From Methanolobus sp. UBA474 (GTDB lineage: Archaea > Halobacteriota > Methanosarcinia > Methanosarcinales > Methanosarcinaceae): DNA of 7,611 nt. Of the stretch, positions 7,014 through 7,611 are shown in pieces. Under the pieces are notes generated by a model that was not told the DNA's origin, did no database searches, and saw only the letters and a list, made by a program, of their open reading frames with translations. The stretch spans positions 38,496 through 46,106 of the forward strand of contig DANZ01000062.1 in NCBI GenBank assembly GCA_002501695.1, written 5' to 3'. The stretch's first letter is position 1; every line of letters begins with the position of its first letter. Made by a program: the position numbers and the translations under genes.

Positions 7014-7611
7014 TTAGACACCTCTCACGATAACAAATGATACGATCGAGAGTAATGAAAGTATGAGCGATATCGAAAGCAGGTCCGGCAATCTAAACAA
7101 TCTCCATTTTGCTGTTGAAAGTTCAGTTAGTGATATACATACTCCGATGGTCGTGACCTTAATAAGATAGAATAGAATGGATGATGCAATGGCTGAACCT
7201 GCAAGCATGCTGATATCAGAAACAACTCCCCAAGGAATGAAGATACTGGCAAATAATGAATAGACTAATAGATGTTTAATCATTGTGGTAAGCTCGATCA
7301 GTGCCAGTTGTTTCCCGGAATATTCAAGTAACATGGCTTCATGGATCATAGTTAATTCAAGATGAGTTGCAGGATTGTCTACCGGGATTCTTCCGGTTTC
7401 AGCAATTATGATAATATAAAATGCAAGAAATGCAAGCAGATATGATGGATTAATTATTCCTATACCGGCTGCAGATACATTTTGAGTGATATTGCCAAGG
7501 CTCGTTGAACCTGCATTAGCCGCGATTGCAAATATGGATAACATCATGCCTGGCTCAACCAGGGATGCTACAAACATCTCACGACTTGATCCCATCCCTC
7601 CGAAACTGCTT
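7014..7611 (-). CDS. hyfC: HyfC/NuoH-like membrane anchor subunit (5' end outside the window)
   Basis: The last 198 residues of a NuoH/HyfC/EchB-family protein are visible. It anchors the soluble redox module and in complex I shapes the quinone chamber and the first proton steps. The frame is open to the window edge, and the visible N-terminal part SSFGGMGSSREMFVASLVEP matches the family's FGGxGSSREM motif, so the Met at 7595 is internal. About 110-120 residues should be missing, judging by E. coli HyfC. The core motif AETGRIPVDNPATHLE, followed by TMIHEAMLLEYSG (about residues 70-99 of the visible part), is intact with its Glu, Arg and His residues. At least four further membrane segments follow. 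It is the most upstream gene visible in the operon. Another antiporter-type subunit gene would be expected beyond the edge by analogy with Hyf and Ehr clusters. Confidence 0.92.
   Translation of the reverse strand, partial: SSFGGMGSSREMFVASLVEPGMMLSIFAIAANAGSTSLGNITQNVSAAGIGIINPSYLLAFLAFYIIIIAETGRIPVDNPATHLELTMIHEAMLLEYSGKQLALIELTTMIKHLLVYSLFASIFIPWGVVSDISMLAGSAIASSILFYLIKVTTIGVCISLTELSTAKWRLFRLPDLLSISLILSLLSIVSFVIVRGV
7019..7025 (-). promoter_or_regulatory. Ribosome binding site of the HyfE-like gene
   Basis: AGAGGTG on the - strand lies five bases before the ATG at 7013 and inside the last codons of the HyfC-like gene. With the TAAATG junction this indicates tight translational coupling. 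Confidence 0.65.

Noticed and set aside
1..7611. CRISPR arrays, tRNA or rRNA genes, insertion sequences
   Set aside because: There are no regularly spaced repeats, no cloverleaf-like stretch in the only spacer, and no transposase. The window is almost wholly coding.

Overview
The window looks archaeal and most resembles a methanogen or related Methanomicrobia-type euryarchaeon. This rests on the style of the protein families (an archaeal 12-TM ABC permease, a small stand-alone universal stress protein, and a Hyf/Ech/Mbh-type membrane oxidoreductase). It also rests on tightly packed genes with GGTGA-type Shine-Dalgarno sequences that overlap the upstream stop codons. The assignment to order or genus is an inference, and I cannot fix it from 7.6 kb.

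Two convergent gene blocks meet near position 1,900-2,020. The left block (1-1885, + strand) is the end of an ABC export module: the C-terminal two thirds of an ATP-binding subunit, then a 12-TM permease, joined by a strong ribosome binding site that overlaps the ATPase stop codon. No substrate can be inferred. By eye this block is more GC-rich than the rest.

The right block (2024 to the window edge, - strand) is one compact operon, read from high to low coordinates. It contains a NuoH/HyfC-like membrane anchor (5' end cut off by the window), a NuoK/HyfE-like subunit, a NuoM/N/HyfF-like antiporter-type subunit, a NuoC-NuoD/HyfG-like large subunit, a small subunit that fuses a 2[4Fe-4S] ferredoxin domain (NuoI/HyfH-like) to a NuoB/HyfI-like domain, and last a universal stress protein. 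Every junction in this run is between 0 and 9 bases.

The main result is that the large subunit is shaped like a group 4 [NiFe] hydrogenase but has lost all four metal-ligand cysteines. ERVCGIC has become ERVSGDN, and the C-terminal DPCxxC has become SLSYSG. The Glu of the usual IEPGHFR proton-relay motif has become Gly. The protein also stops three residues after the last ligand position, so there is no processing peptide. In contrast, the iron-sulfur ligands of the small subunit and the charged residues of the membrane subunits expected for ion translocation are all present. This fits the energy-converting-hydrogenase-related (Ehr) complexes, for which I know of no firmly established substrate. 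My inference is that it carries electrons, perhaps from ferredoxin, to an unidentified acceptor near the N2-type cluster and couples this to H+ or Na+ movement, without making or consuming H2. The family has been described before. The less familiar points are the fused small subunit and the universal stress protein as the last gene of the operon.
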